Source: Treponemataceae bacterium (GTDB lineage: Bacteria; Spirochaetota; Spirochaetia; Treponematales; Treponemataceae). From it: a stretch of DNA of 43,024 nucleotides. Within the stretch, counting starts at the first letter, position 1. Every line of letters starts with the position of its first letter. The stretch is from assembly GCA_024680915.1 (NCBI GenBank), contig JAILBN010000087.1, positions 1 through 43,024 of the forward strand, read 5' to 3'. The notes below the pieces were generated by a model. The model was not told where the DNA came from. It was given only the letters and a program-made list of their open reading frames with translations, and did no database searches. This document shows positions 1 through 9,517 of the stretch, one piece after another. Both the position numbers and the translations under genes were made by a program.

Positions 1-27
1 CCGGGCATTACACAGGAGTATATATAT

Positions 28-3000
28 ATGAAACGAGAAGACATCAACAAGGTGTTGATTATTGGTTCGGGACCGATTGTTATTGGTCAGGCTTGTGAAT
101 TTGACTATTCGGGAACTCAGGCTTGTAAGGCTTTGCGCGAACAGGGCTACAAGATTGTTCTGGTTAACTCTAACCCTGCTACTATCATGACTGACCCGGT
201 TATGGCAGACGCTACTTATATTGAACCGCTGAACGTTGAGCGTCTTTCTCAGATTATCGAAAAGGAACGTCCTGACGCACTTTTGCCTAACCTTGGCGGC
301 CAGACTGGTTTGAACATGGCTATGGAGCTGAACAAGGCCGGCGTTCTTGATAAGTACGGCGTTAAGGTTATTGGTGTTAATCTTGATGCTATTGAACGCG
401 GTGAAGACCGCGAAATCTTTAAGGAAACTATGAAGGGACTTGGAATTGATACTCCTCGTTCCGGAATCTGTCATACTATCGAAGGTGCTGAAAAGATTGC
501 TGAAGAAATCGGCTTCCCACTGGTTGTTCGTCCTGCTTATACTATGGGCGGTCAGGGTGGAGGTTTCTGCTACAATGTTGAAGAGCTGCGTACTATTGTT
601 TCAAACGGTCTTGACCTTTCTATAACTCACCAATGTTTGATTGAAGAGTCTATTCTTGGCTGGGAAGAGCTTGAGGTTGAAGTTGTTCGCGACGCTAAGA
701 ATCAGATGATTGCTATCTGTTTTATTGAAAACATTGATGCTGTTGGTGTTCATACCGGTGACTCCTTCTGTTCAGCTCCTTTCATGACTATTGATAAAGA
801 GCTTGAAGAGAGACTTAAGAGAGATGCCTTTAAGATTGTTGAGTCGATTGGTGTAATCGGTGGTACTAACGTTCAGTTTGCACATAATCCAAAAACTGGT
901 CGCGTTGTTATTATTGAGATTAACCCTAGAACTTCCCGCTCTTCTGCCCTTGCTTCTAAGGCTACCGGTTTTCCTATTGCACTGATTTCTGCAAAGCTTG
1001 CCAGCGGAATGACTTTGGACGAGATTCCTTACTGGCGTGACGGTACTCTTGAAAAATATACTCCGGGTGGAGCTCCTGACGGGGACTATGTTGTTCTTAA
1101 GTTTGCACGCTGGGCCTTTGAAAAGTTCCGTGGGGTTGAGGATTCGCTTGGTACTTCCATGAAGGCTGTCGGCGAGGTTATGTCCATCGGTAAGACTTTT
1201 AAGGAAACCTTCCAGAAGGCTATCCGTGGCCTTGAAAACGGCCGCTCAGGTCTTGGCTTTGCTAAGGACTTCAACCGTAAATCTGCTGATGAACTTTGCG
1301 AAATGCTTAAGACTGCTTCCAGCGAAAGATATTTTCAGTTGTATGAAGCAATCCGTAAGGGTGTTGCTTTGGATAAGCTTGAGGATATTACTCATGTTAA
1401 GACTTACTTTCTGCAGCAGATGAAGGAGCTGGTTGAGCTTGAAGAGGAAATGCTTAAGAATCCGGGCCGCGTTCCAGAAGACAAGCTTTTGATTCAGGCT
1501 AAGAAGGACGGCTTCAGTGACAAGTATTTGAGCAAGATTCTGAAGGTTTCTGAAAAGGATATCCGTAATCGTCGTAAGGAGCTTGGCGTAACCGAGGCTT
1601 GGCTTGCGGTTCCTGTTAGCGGTGTAAAAAATGCTAATTACTATTATTCAACATACAATGCGGAGGACAAGGCTCCTGCAACTACAAACCCTAAGAAGAT
1701 TATGATTTTGGGCGGTGGTCCTAACAGAATCGGCCAGGGTATTGAGTTTGACTACTGCTGCTGTCATGCGGCTATGCAGCTTAAGGAGCTGGGCTACGAG
1801 ACAATCATCGTAAACTGTAACCCTGAGACTGTTTCTACTGACTATGATACTTCTGACAAGCTCTACTTCGAGCCTGTTACCACAGAGGATGTTCTTCAGA
1901 TTTACGAGAAGGAAAAGCCCTTCGGAGTTATCGTTCAGTTCGGTGGACAGACTCCGCTTAATATTGCCCGGGAGCTTCAGGAAAACGGCGTAAACATTCT
2001 TGGTACATCAATTGACTCAATCGACATTGCCGAGGACCGTGACCTCTTCCGCCATATGATGGAAAAGCTTGAGATTCCTATGCCGGAAAGTGGAATGGCA
2101 ATTGACTTTGAAGAAGCCAAGGCTTGTGCAGACAAGATCGGCTATCCCATTATGATTCGTCCTTCCTTTGTTCTGGGCGGCCGCGGTATGGAAGTTATTT
2201 ATGATGAGGCAACCCTCAAGGAATACGTTGCAAAGGCTGTTGGTGTAACACCGGATAGACCTTTGCTGATTGACCGCTTCTTAAAGAATGCCCTTGAGTG
2301 CGAGGCTGATGCTCTTGCAGACAGTAAGCACGTTTACATTCCGGCAGTAATGGAGCACGTTGAGCTTGCCGGCGTTCACTCCGGAGATTCTGCCTGTGTA
2401 ATTCCTCCGGTTAGTATTCCTCAGAACAATCTGGATACAATCAAGGAATATACAAAGAAGATTGCGGAGGCCCTTCACGTCTGCGGCTTGATGAATATGC
2501 AGTACGCTATTGAAGACGGCAAGGTTTATGTTATCGAAGCCAACCCCCGTGCTTCGCGAACTGTTCCTCTTGTTTCAAAGGTTTGTGACACACAGATGGC
2601 CCGTCTTGCTACCCGCATGATGCTGGGTGAATCTTTGGAGTCGCTTGGTCTTAAGGACAAGGTTATTCCTTACTTTGGCGCAAAAGAGGCTGTTCTGCCT
2701 TGGAGCCGCTTCCCTGGAGTTGACCCTATTCTTGGACCTGAAATGCGTTCCACTGGTGAGGTTCTTGGCCTTGCCGAAAGCTTCCCTCTGGCCTTCTACA
2801 AATCACAGGAAGCTGCCGGAAGTGAGCTGCCACATGCCCCTGCTGCCTGGGAAAACAAGAAGGTTCTTATTTCTTTAAGCAACAAGGAAAGCCAGAAGGA
2901 AGAGGTGCTTACAATCGGTAGGACCTTGAAGGATCTTGGCTTCACCCTGGTGGCCACAGAGGGAACCGCAGACTTCTACAACAGCAATGGTATAAAGTGC

Positions 3001-3276
3001 GACCTGGTGAACAAGATTGGTGCCGGCCGCCCTGACGTGGTGGACATGATTATGAACAAGGAAGTCTGCCTGGTTATCAACACTCCGAAAGCCAAACGCA
3101 ACTACGCCGAAGACCGCAAGACAATCCGCAAGGCTTGTCTCAAGTATAAGGTTTCTTACATCACTACACTTGCGGGTGCTCTGGCAGCGGTTCAGGGTAT
3201 AGCATCCGTAAAGAACGGTAACGGTGGTGAAGGCGGAGTTCGCTCACTTCAAGAGTATCATTCAATGATTAAGTAG
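28..3276 (+). CDS. carB: Carbamoyl-phosphate synthase large subunit (copy 1)
   Basis: The 1082-residue protein makes carbamoyl phosphate from bicarbonate, ammonia (tunnelled from the CarA glutaminase) and two ATP, for pyrimidine and arginine synthesis in the cytoplasm. The length matches the family (about 1070). The first ATP-grasp half opens with VLIIGSGPIVIGQACEFDY. The second half starts near residue 554 with IMILGGGPNRIGQGIEFDY, followed by the VLGGRGMEV loop. A C-terminal MGS-like allosteric domain runs from about residue 943 and includes INTPKAK. The start is set by ACAGGAG about 9 bases upstream. The 5' two thirds prefer T-ending codons (gct, gtt, ctt), and the 3' end is richer in C-ending codons. 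A second carB lies at 12046; only one carA is visible. Any leader lies outside the window. The 3' end is copied twice downstream. Confidence 0.97.
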   Translation: MKREDINKVLIIGSGPIVIGQACEFDYSGTQACKALREQGYKIVLVNSNPATIMTDPVMADATYIEPLNVERLSQIIEKERPDALLPNLGGQTGLNMAMELNKAGVLDKYGVKVIGVNLDAIERGEDREIFKETMKGLGIDTPRSGICHTIEGAEKIAEEIGFPLVVRPAYTMGGQGGGFCYNVEELRTIVSNGLDLSITHQCLIEESILGWEELEVEVVRDAKNQMIAICFIENIDAVGVHTGDSFCSAPFMTIDKELEERLKRDAFKIVESIGVIGGTNVQFAHNPKTGRVVIIEINPRTSRSSALASKATGFPIALISAKLASGMTLDEIPYWRDGTLEKYTPGGAPDGDYVVLKFARWAFEKFRGVEDSLGTSMKAVGEVMSIGKTFKETFQKAIRGLENGRSGLGFAKDFNRKSADELCEMLKTASSERYFQLYEAIRKGVALDKLEDITHVKTYFLQQMKELVELEEEMLKNPGRVPEDKLLIQAKKDGFSDKYLSKILKVSEKDIRNRRKELGVTEAWLAVPVSGVKNANYYYSTYNAEDKAPATTNPKKIMILGGGPNRIGQGIEFDYCCCHAAMQLKELGYETIIVNCNPETVSTDYDTSDKLYFEPVTTEDVLQIYEKEKPFGVIVQFGGQTPLNIARELQENGVNILGTSIDSIDIAEDRDLFRHMMEKLEIPMPESGMAIDFEEAKACADKIGYPIMIRPSFVLGGRGMEVIYDEATLKEYVAKAVGVTPDRPLLIDRFLKNALECEADALADSKHVYIPAVMEHVELAGVHSGDSACVIPPVSIPQNNLDTIKEYTKKIAEALHVCGLMNMQYAIEDGKVYVIEANPRASRTVPLVSKVCDTQMARLATRMMLGESLESLGLKDKVIPYFGAKEAVLPWSRFPGVDPILGPEMRSTGEVLGLAESFPLAFYKSQEAAGSELPHAPAAWENKKVLISLSNKESQKEEVLTIGRTLKDLGFTLVATEGTADFYNSNGIKCDLVNKIGAGRPDVVDMIMNKEVCLVINTPKAKRNYAEDRKTIRKACLKYKVSYITTLAGALAAVQGIASVKNGNGGEGGVRSLQEYHSMIK

Positions 3277-3425
3277 GTGAGCGAGTTTGCGAAGCAAACT
3301 CGGTAAGCACGCTTGCGTGCGACTAATATCACTCGCTTATTAAATAAGTGCGAGTTTGCGGAGCAAACTCGGTGAGCACGCTTGCGTGCGACTAATATCA
3401 TTCGTTGATTAAATAGGCGCGAGTT
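3256..3425 (+). repeat. Palindromic repeat with tandem copies of the carB 3' end
   Basis: Three units begin at 3256 (inside carB), 3327 and 3396. Each begins with codons reading YHS(M/L)IK-stop. The first two continue into a palindrome GCGAGTTTGCG..GCAAACTCG and a second hairpin CACGCTTGCGTG; the third runs into GCGAGTTTTGG only. The two downstream copies read YHSLIK-stop with synonymous changes (cat/cac, tca/tcg, aag/aaa, and tag/taa at the stop). This is an element of about 70 bp that contains the gene end, not only an intergenic palindrome. Confidence 0.85.
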
Positions 3426-3460
3426 TTGGCTTAGGCGAAAGCCCGGGCTTTGATCTAAAA

Positions 3461-3500
3461 GCACCAGTTCTGACTTGGGTTGGATCTGGTGTTTTTTTTT
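3461..3500 (+). terminator. Intrinsic terminator after carB
   Basis: GCACCAG pairs with CTGGTGT around a loop of about 20 bases, followed by a run of nine T. It closes the carB unit before the unknown gene at 3588. Confidence 0.7.
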
Positions 3501-3587
3501 CAGGAAAAACAAACTTTTCTATGTATAATCAGCTCTGTTAGGAAATTCTGTGCTAGAATATTTCTGTAAAAAGAAACAGGAGGCTTT

Positions 3588-5519
3588 ATGTTCTATAAGA
3601 ATTTCAAGACAGTCACTTATTGTGTGGCTGGTTGGGTCAACCGTGTCACTGAGGAGCAGCTTCGTAAAGATGCGGATTTTTTCCAGAAGTATGTGAAGCT
3701 GGACAAAATCTATTTGGAGACATACCGGGATGAGTTTGCCTCCAAGGAAAAAATAGAGATGGTCAAGGGTGTGATGAAGGAATACGGAATAGAAGTTTCC
3801 GGCGGAATCACGACTGTGACTCCCAATCTCAATGAAAGCGACAAAAAAAGACAGCGCCTTTTCAATACCTTCTGTTACTGCAATGAAGCCATGAGAGCTC
3901 GTCTTAAGGAGGTCAGCGAGTACACGGCCTCCCTCTTCGACGAATTCATCATAGATGACTTTTTCTTCACCCAGTGCATGTGCGAGGACTGCATCCGTGA
4001 GAAAGGCAAGAGAAGCTGGCAGGACTTCCGGCTTGAGAAGATGCTGGAGGTTTCCGAGAATCTGATAATAAAGCCTGCCAAAAAGATCAATCCTAAAATC
4101 CACATCATAATAAAATATCCCAACTGGCGCGAAAGCTTCCAGGAGACAGGCTATAATCCCGGACAGCAGCGTGAGATTTTCGATTCAATCTACACAGGAA
4201 CAGAGACTCGCCATGGGGCCCAGCAGGATCAGCACCTGCCCCGTTACCTGAGCTATTCCCTTATGCGCTATTTTGAGAATGTGGCTCCGGGAAGAAACGG
4301 CGGAGGCTGGTTTGATCCCTTCGACTGCGACAGAATCGATACTTATCTTGAACAGGCATATCTGACGGCCTTCTCAAAGCCCAAGGAAATCATGATGTTC
4401 TGCTGGCCGGCTTTGGCTGGTAACAGAAGAGCGACACCCCTGGGCTTTATGTACGACAGGCTGGATGCTGTGCTGGGCCGGCTGGGAGAGCCCCAGGGCC
4501 TTAAGGTCTATATCCCCTTTAACTCTCAGGGGGATGACCATATAGAGGATTTCCTTGGGATGGCGGGTATCCCCATGGAGCCTGTCTGCGATTTCCCTGA
4601 GTTCGGTCTTTGCAGCTCCGGAGGAAAAGCTGGGGGCACAGCCTCCTCCTTCCATGCCTTCAATAATTCTGTCCTGGTCACTGCAGCCTCCCTTAAGGAC
4701 GAAAAAATCGTGGACAAGCTGAAGCTTTTTGTGGCGGCCGGAGGACATGCTGCAGCCACCTCAAGCTTCATGATAGGGGCTTTGGAAAAATACCCTGAGA
4801 TCAGGGATCTTACCAGTGTCCGCTACACAGGACGGTATCTTGCTGCAGATGAGTTCCAGTACAAGGTCTGCAGCCAGAATGGACGTAATTATATCAAGAG
4901 TGGAGAGACCATAGATTTTCCTATCCTTGAGCATCGAAACAACGCTTCCTGGTCTTTGATAAATGCAGGCCATGGGGAGTACCATGAGAGCATCCTCTGT
5001 TACGATACCTACGGAAAAGGCCGCTTCACCGTGCTTACTCTGCCTGATATGCCTTCAAGAATCTACAAGCTGCCTGCTCCTGTCCTGACCGCAATCCGGG
5101 AGGAGCTTGAGGTTTCAGGCATCTGGCTTGACTGTGGCAGTGGAGTTTCCCTTTTCACCTATGACAACAAATGCTTCGGGCTTTACTGCTATACCTGGGA
5201 CGGATGTGCTCCTTTGGATTTCAATGTCCATATCCGGGGAAAAATCAAAGAGCTTGTCCCTATCCCTGACAGTGACATTCCTAATCCTTGGAAATCGAAA
5301 CTCCTCGATCCCTTGTACGCAAGGAGTCTTGGCAGGCATTACACAGGCAGCTCTATCCCTGCCACACTTGAAGCTGAGATAAAGGCCAATGACTTGAGTG
5401 ATAAATCCACTCCGAAGAAGGGTGCTGACTCAGGAGAAGGTATTTGCGATTCCTGTGAGACAGTTTTCAATATCCGTATGATGCCGGGAGATTTCCAATT
5501 TTTCCAGATTAAGGAGTGA
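3588..5519 (+). CDS. Unknown protein, possibly glycoside-hydrolase-like
   Basis: I do not recognise this 643-residue protein with confidence. It has no signal peptide or membrane segment, so it is probably cytoplasmic. The first 300 residues look like a TIM-barrel sugar enzyme: regularly spaced beta-strand segments such as VTYCVAGWVN, KIYLETY and EFIIDDFFF, plus IHIIIKYPNW and EIMMFCWPAL, with acidic and Trp/Tyr residues at strand ends. A cysteine cluster CMCEDC follows the DD pair. The later part resembles a glutaminase-like flavodoxin fold plus a beta domain (GKGRFTVLTLPDMP), as in some multi-domain glycosidases. These are inferences from pattern only. The start is set by AGGAGG just before ATG. 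A TATAAT at 3524-3529 could be a -10 box, but I see no good -35. The small gene at 5533 follows after 13 bases and is probably co-transcribed. Confidence 0.75.
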   Translation: MFYKNFKTVTYCVAGWVNRVTEEQLRKDADFFQKYVKLDKIYLETYRDEFASKEKIEMVKGVMKEYGIEVSGGITTVTPNLNESDKKRQRLFNTFCYCNEAMRARLKEVSEYTASLFDEFIIDDFFFTQCMCEDCIREKGKRSWQDFRLEKMLEVSENLIIKPAKKINPKIHIIIKYPNWRESFQETGYNPGQQREIFDSIYTGTETRHGAQQDQHLPRYLSYSLMRYFENVAPGRNGGGWFDPFDCDRIDTYLEQAYLTAFSKPKEIMMFCWPALAGNRRATPLGFMYDRLDAVLGRLGEPQGLKVYIPFNSQGDDHIEDFLGMAGIPMEPVCDFPEFGLCSSGGKAGGTASSFHAFNNSVLVTAASLKDEKIVDKLKLFVAAGGHAAATSSFMIGALEKYPEIRDLTSVRYTGRYLAADEFQYKVCSQNGRNYIKSGETIDFPILEHRNNASWSLINAGHGEYHESILCYDTYGKGRFTVLTLPDMPSRIYKLPAPVLTAIREELEVSGIWLDCGSGVSLFTYDNKCFGLYCYTWDGCAPLDFNVHIRGKIKELVPIPDSDIPNPWKSKLLDPLYARSLGRHYTGSSIPATLEAEIKANDLSDKSTPKKGADSGEGICDSCETVFNIRMMPGDFQFFQIKE

Positions 5520-5532
5520 TTCAGGAGAAAAT

Positions 5533-5757
5533 ATGGATAGCATTCTTATCAAGTATACCACCCGTGAGCAGAGGGAGGAGATTGTCCGTAATTCTCTTGG
5601 TGATGATTATGATTTGGGCTGTGGCGTGGAGTCCGCTGGAATAGATTACCAGCTTTATATAGACGGTAAGATGGAGCTCCGGGACCTGAACGCACAGGCC
5701 CGCTGCGGCTTGCAGGTTGCCCATCCTGAGGAAAACAAGAGGGGCTGTATGATGTGA
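5533..5757 (+). CDS. Small conserved-looking hypothetical protein (74 aa)
   Basis: It begins 13 bases after the preceding stop codon, with AGGAG five bases before ATG, so it has a convincing ribosome site and is probably translated together with its neighbour. The 74 residues are hydrophilic and mixed charge (YTTREQREEIVRNSLG near the N-terminus, IDYQLYIDGKMELRDLN in the middle), with no signal peptide or membrane helix. I do not recognise the family or a function. It ends only six bases before the -35 box of the asnB promoter. No other strand or frame offers a better gene here. Confidence 0.6.
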   Translation: MDSILIKYTTREQREEIVRNSLGDDYDLGCGVESAGIDYQLYIDGKMELRDLNAQARCGLQVAHPEENKRGCMM

Positions 5758-5763
5758 CTGACC

Positions 5764-5792
5764 TTGACAAGAGGAGGTCAATTCACTAACAT
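5764..5792 (+). promoter_or_regulatory. asnB promoter
   Basis: TTGACA (5764-5769), 17-bp spacer, TAACAT (5787-5792). The predicted RNA start is near 5799, three bases before the antiterminator hairpin. Confidence 0.75.
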
Positions 5793-5801
5793 AAAAGCAT
5801 C

Positions 5802-5866
5802 ACGACAAAGAGGTCGTAGATAATGGTTCGAATACTCGAATCACTGTCTACGGCCTCTTTTTTTTT
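5802..5866 (+). promoter_or_regulatory. ANTAR-type attenuator of asnB (hexaloop hairpin plus terminator)
   Basis: The hairpin ACGAC-[AAAGAG]-GTCGT (5802-5817) has A at loop position 1 and G at position 4. Its loop and 3' arm (5807-5820) also pair with TCTACGGCCTCTTT (5847-5860) to form a terminator ending in a T run at 5866. The two folds exclude each other. An ANTAR protein holding the first hairpin would prevent termination and allow asnB expression. Confidence 0.82.
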
Positions 5867-5897
5867 GCCCTTTGCCTTGGGGTTGGAGGTTTTTTTT

Positions 5898-7739
5898 ATG
5901 TGCGGTTTCGTAGGATGTTTTGATTTGGATAGCGGGAGCAGGCCTATTGATCAAGGATTAAGAGAGGAGCTTCGTTCTCAGGTTCTGGAGATGAGCAAGA
6001 GAATCCGGCACAGGGGGCCTGACTGGAGCGGAGTTTATACCGGCGACAATGCCATTTTGAGCCATGAAAGGCTTTCCATCGTCGACCCTCTTTCCGGCAA
6101 ACAGCCCTTGGTCAGCGATGACGGAAAAATCATCCTGGCGGCTAATGGTGAGATCTACAATCACAAGAGCCTGCGACAGGAATTCCAAGGCAGCTACAAG
6201 TTCAGGACTGGCAGTGATTGCGAGGTCATAATCCCTCTTTATAAGGAAGCCATGAAAAGGTTTGAGAATTCCTCCTGCTCAAAAGAGGCTTCGTCCTCCT
6301 CGGCTGCCTTTTGCGATTTTACCACGATGATAGAAAAGCTTTCCGGCATCTTCGCCTTCGCCTTGTATGACAGTGAGCGGGATGTCTATCTGATTGCCCG
6401 GGATGAGATTGGAGTCATCCCCCTTTACCAGGGCTGGGACAAGAACGGCCGCTACTATGTGGCCAGCGAGCTTAAGGCCTTGGAGGGTGAGTGCGTATCC
6501 ATAGAGGAGTTCCCCAACGGCAGCTACCTTTTTTCAGGGGCAAGCGTCCGCTGGTACAAACGCCCTTGGGAAGCCTACGACAGTGTGAAGTCTGCGGCAA
6601 GAGCCACGGATGACAAGGGTCAAGTCATAAATCCTGCAGTTATAGACAAGGTTCGTAACGGTCTTGAAGCTGCTGTAAAGGCCCAGCTTATGAGTGACGT
6701 TCCTTACGGAGTTCTCTTGAGCGGCGGTCTTGATTCTTCAATCATAGCGGCTATAACTCAGAAATATTCAAAGAAGCGTATAGAGACAGACAGCAGGGAA
6801 AGCGCCTGGTGGCCCCAGCTCCACTCCTTCGCCGTGGGCCTTGAAGGCTCCCCTGACTTGATCGCTGCCCAGAAAGCCGCGGACTACATCGGCACCGTGC
6901 ACCACGAGGTTCACTTCACAATTCAGGAGGCTCTGGATGCCCTTCCTGACGTAATCTACCACATAGAGACCTACGACATAACCACGGTCCGGGCCAGTAC
7001 CCCCATGTACCTTCTTGCCAGGGTCATAAAATCCATGGGTATAAAAATGGTCCTGAGCGGAGAGGGCAGTGACGAGCTTTTCGGCGGCTACCTTTACTTT
7101 CACAAGGCTCCCAATGCCAGGGAATTCCACGAGGAGCTGGTCCGCAAGATGAGTAAGCTCCATCTTTACGATTGCCTCAGGGCTAACAAAAGTCTTATGG
7201 CCTGGGGCGTGGAGGGGCGGGTCCCCTTCCTGGACAAGGACTTCATCGACATCGCCATGGGACTGAACCCTAGTGACAAAATGAATATAAAGCTGTCTGG
7301 CAGCGCATCAAAGTCAGCTGGAGCAAGTCCGGCTTGCGGGGCAGGCGGACAGCGCATCGAGAAGTGGATTTTGCGTAAGGCCTTCGAGGATATGCTGCCT
7401 GAGGAAATCGTATGGCGGCAGAAGGAGCAGTTCTCTGACGGTGTTGGCTACAGCTGGATAGATACTCTGAAAAAAATCACTGAGGAGAAGGTCAGCGACC
7501 AGGAGTTCGCCCGCAGGGAAAACCGCTTCCCGGTGAATCCTCCAAAAACCAAAGAAGAATACTACTATCGGGAGATATACAGCCGGCTTTTCCCCAGCGA
7601 CAGTGCGGCAAAATGCGTGCCCCACGAGGCTGGAGTGGCCTGCAGCACGGCCAAAGCTCTGGAATGGGATGAGGCTTGGAAGAATATGGATGAACCCTCG
7701 GGGCGTTCAATCGCAGGGGTTCATGAGAAATCCTATTGA
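5898..7739 (+). CDS. asnB: Asparagine synthase, glutamine-hydrolysing
   Basis: The enzyme converts aspartate, glutamine and ATP to asparagine and glutamate. The start is placed at 5898 because it gives MCGFVGCF, with the class II glutaminase nucleophile Cys2, after a GGAGG site; the upstream in-frame ATG at 5823 lies inside the terminator. The glutaminase domain fills about residues 2-200. The PP-loop LLSGGLDSS is near residues 273-281, followed by GEGSDELFGGY. At 613 residues it is longer than typical AsnB (about 550). The excess is in a Ser-rich insert (SSCSKEASSSSAAF, about residue 127) and an Ala/Gly/Ser insert between MNIKL and RIEKWILR (about 465-485). It is controlled by the attenuator at 5802 and is followed by pyrG and carA, two further glutamine users. 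Confidence 0.95.
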   Translation: MCGFVGCFDLDSGSRPIDQGLREELRSQVLEMSKRIRHRGPDWSGVYTGDNAILSHERLSIVDPLSGKQPLVSDDGKIILAANGEIYNHKSLRQEFQGSYKFRTGSDCEVIIPLYKEAMKRFENSSCSKEASSSSAAFCDFTTMIEKLSGIFAFALYDSERDVYLIARDEIGVIPLYQGWDKNGRYYVASELKALEGECVSIEEFPNGSYLFSGASVRWYKRPWEAYDSVKSAARATDDKGQVINPAVIDKVRNGLEAAVKAQLMSDVPYGVLLSGGLDSSIIAAITQKYSKKRIETDSRESAWWPQLHSFAVGLEGSPDLIAAQKAADYIGTVHHEVHFTIQEALDALPDVIYHIETYDITTVRASTPMYLLARVIKSMGIKMVLSGEGSDELFGGYLYFHKAPNAREFHEELVRKMSKLHLYDCLRANKSLMAWGVEGRVPFLDKDFIDIAMGLNPSDKMNIKLSGSASKSAGASPACGAGGQRIEKWILRKAFEDMLPEEIVWRQKEQFSDGVGYSWIDTLKKITEEKVSDQEFARRENRFPVNPPKTKEEYYYREIYSRLFPSDSAAKCVPHEAGVACSTAKALEWDEAWKNMDEPSGRSIAGVHEKSY

Positions 7740-7752
7740 TACTGAATGCGAT

Positions 7753-9517
<1,765 letters not shown>

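Noticed and set aside
5757-5782. A first ANTAR hairpin (TTGAC..GTCAA) upstream of the asnB attenuator, as in the two-hairpin model
   Set aside because: Its 5' arm is the -35 box TTGACA of a promoter with a 17-bp spacer, so it should not be in the RNA. The sister leaders have no equivalent hairpin.
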